Of a stretch of DNA of 57,787 nt, positions 57,430 to 57,787 are shown piece by piece. The translations under genes were made by a program, and so were the position numbers. The DNA is from Filobasidium wieringae (Eukaryota; Basidiomycota; Tremellomycetes; Filobasidiales; Filobasidiaceae): the NCBI GenBank assembly GCA_001600055.1, contig BCIV01000028.1:1-57787 (forward strand). The letters run 5' to 3'. A model generated the notes under the pieces. That model made no database searches. It was given only the letters and a program-made list of their open reading frames with translations, and was not told the DNA's origin. Each line of letters starts with the position of its first letter. The stretch's first letter is position 1.

Positions 57430-57787
57430 TTTGGACATCAGACTGCAAAACAAAACATCACACCGTAACTTGCTACAACACAATGCACCTTGTGAAGTCT
57501 AGATGTGACAAGATGTAACAAGAAACATCTCATATCATCTCAGTGCAGTCTAAAACTGCATGCTTGGCTTGAGGCCGCTTGCAAAATCAGACTGCAGCTT
57601 ATATCAGCAGACTGCAGCTTATGAAAACCAAATGCGATGAGAGACACCCCTGAAATGAGACATGTTGTGCCATCTAAGCACGGACTCGAACAGTTGGCTA
57701 CACCTAAGACTGCTCGATACAGCACACTGCAACTTGTAATGCCTTGACGCAACAGGGAACATCTCAAAACACCTTGACGCAACAGGA
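57430..57787. repeat. Terminal array of GACTGCAGCTT / CTTGACGCAACAGG units
   Basis: ACTGCAGCTTAT occurs at 57591 and 57611 (20 bp apart) with related ACTGCA cores at 57555 and 57726. CCTTGACGCAACAGG occurs at 57742 and 57772 (30 bp apart) and runs off the window. CpG returns here. Spacings are again multiples of about 10 bp. Confidence 0.6.

Larger units (their letters stand above)
48741..57787. other. AT-richer, CpG-depleted DNA without genes
   Basis: There is no convincing coding frame over 9 kb. From about 50.4 kb CpG almost disappears: 52081-52380 and 54241-54600 contain none, while TG and CA are frequent. That is the footprint of long-term cytosine methylation and deamination, or of a repeat-induced mutation process. 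Diverged repeats in both orientations are visible. The region fits silenced transposon debris at a centromere flank or similar heterochromatin. One CpG-normal island is listed separately. Confidence 0.65.

Overview
The window looks like nuclear DNA of a basidiomycete fungus, most likely yeast-like (a tremellomycete is my guess, held loosely). The basis is: genes of many short exons split by 53-76 nt introns with GTRAGT-type donors, CTNAY-like branch points and CAG/TAG acceptors; long Ser/Pro/acidic low-complexity stretches in the proteins; a tRNA-Ser(AGA) with a 12-nt intron; and telomere-like CCCTAA tracts. Nothing suggests bacterial or viral DNA.

Layout. 1-0.9 kb: end of a membrane-protein-like reading frame. 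1.4-3.3 kb (minus): a well supported three-exon soluble twin ABC ATPase with one intact and one degenerate ATP site. 3.3-21.4 kb: a gene-poor stretch with decayed-looking reading frames, one tRNA, simple repeats, and short telomere-like C-rich blocks that recur about every 3 kb, all on the same strand. 21.5-26.0 kb: two convergent low-complexity genes, then a gene for a cysteine-cluster protein. 26.9-28.0 kb (minus): a multi-exon unknown gene with an apparent frameshift. 30.0-43.1 kb: the gene-dense core: a large nuclear-looking unknown protein, a second cysteine-cluster protein that appears paralogous to the one at 25 kb, a small acidic protein, a 613-672-residue unknown protein, and a SNF2-family helicase. 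43-48.7 kb: poorly resolved multi-exon fragments. 48.7-57.8 kb: AT-richer DNA without convincing genes, almost without CpG from about 50.4 kb, with degenerate repeats in both orientations. This fits cytosine-methylated, mutated heterochromatin such as a centromere flank or a transposon graveyard. It is interrupted at 53.34-54.11 kb by one CpG-normal island.

The most unusual signal is not a gene. At least five intergenic places carry arrays of a short CGTG/CACGA core repeated every 10-11 bp. Three carry a palindromic CACCCGGGTGC-like core mostly every 20-23 bp. Several lie just upstream of gene starts. Spacing by one or two DNA helical turns, with the sequence between cores diverged, suggests cooperative protein-binding platforms or phased minisatellites. 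The two cysteine-cluster proteins are natural but unproven candidates for reading such sites. All gene models are hand-spliced from sequence alone.
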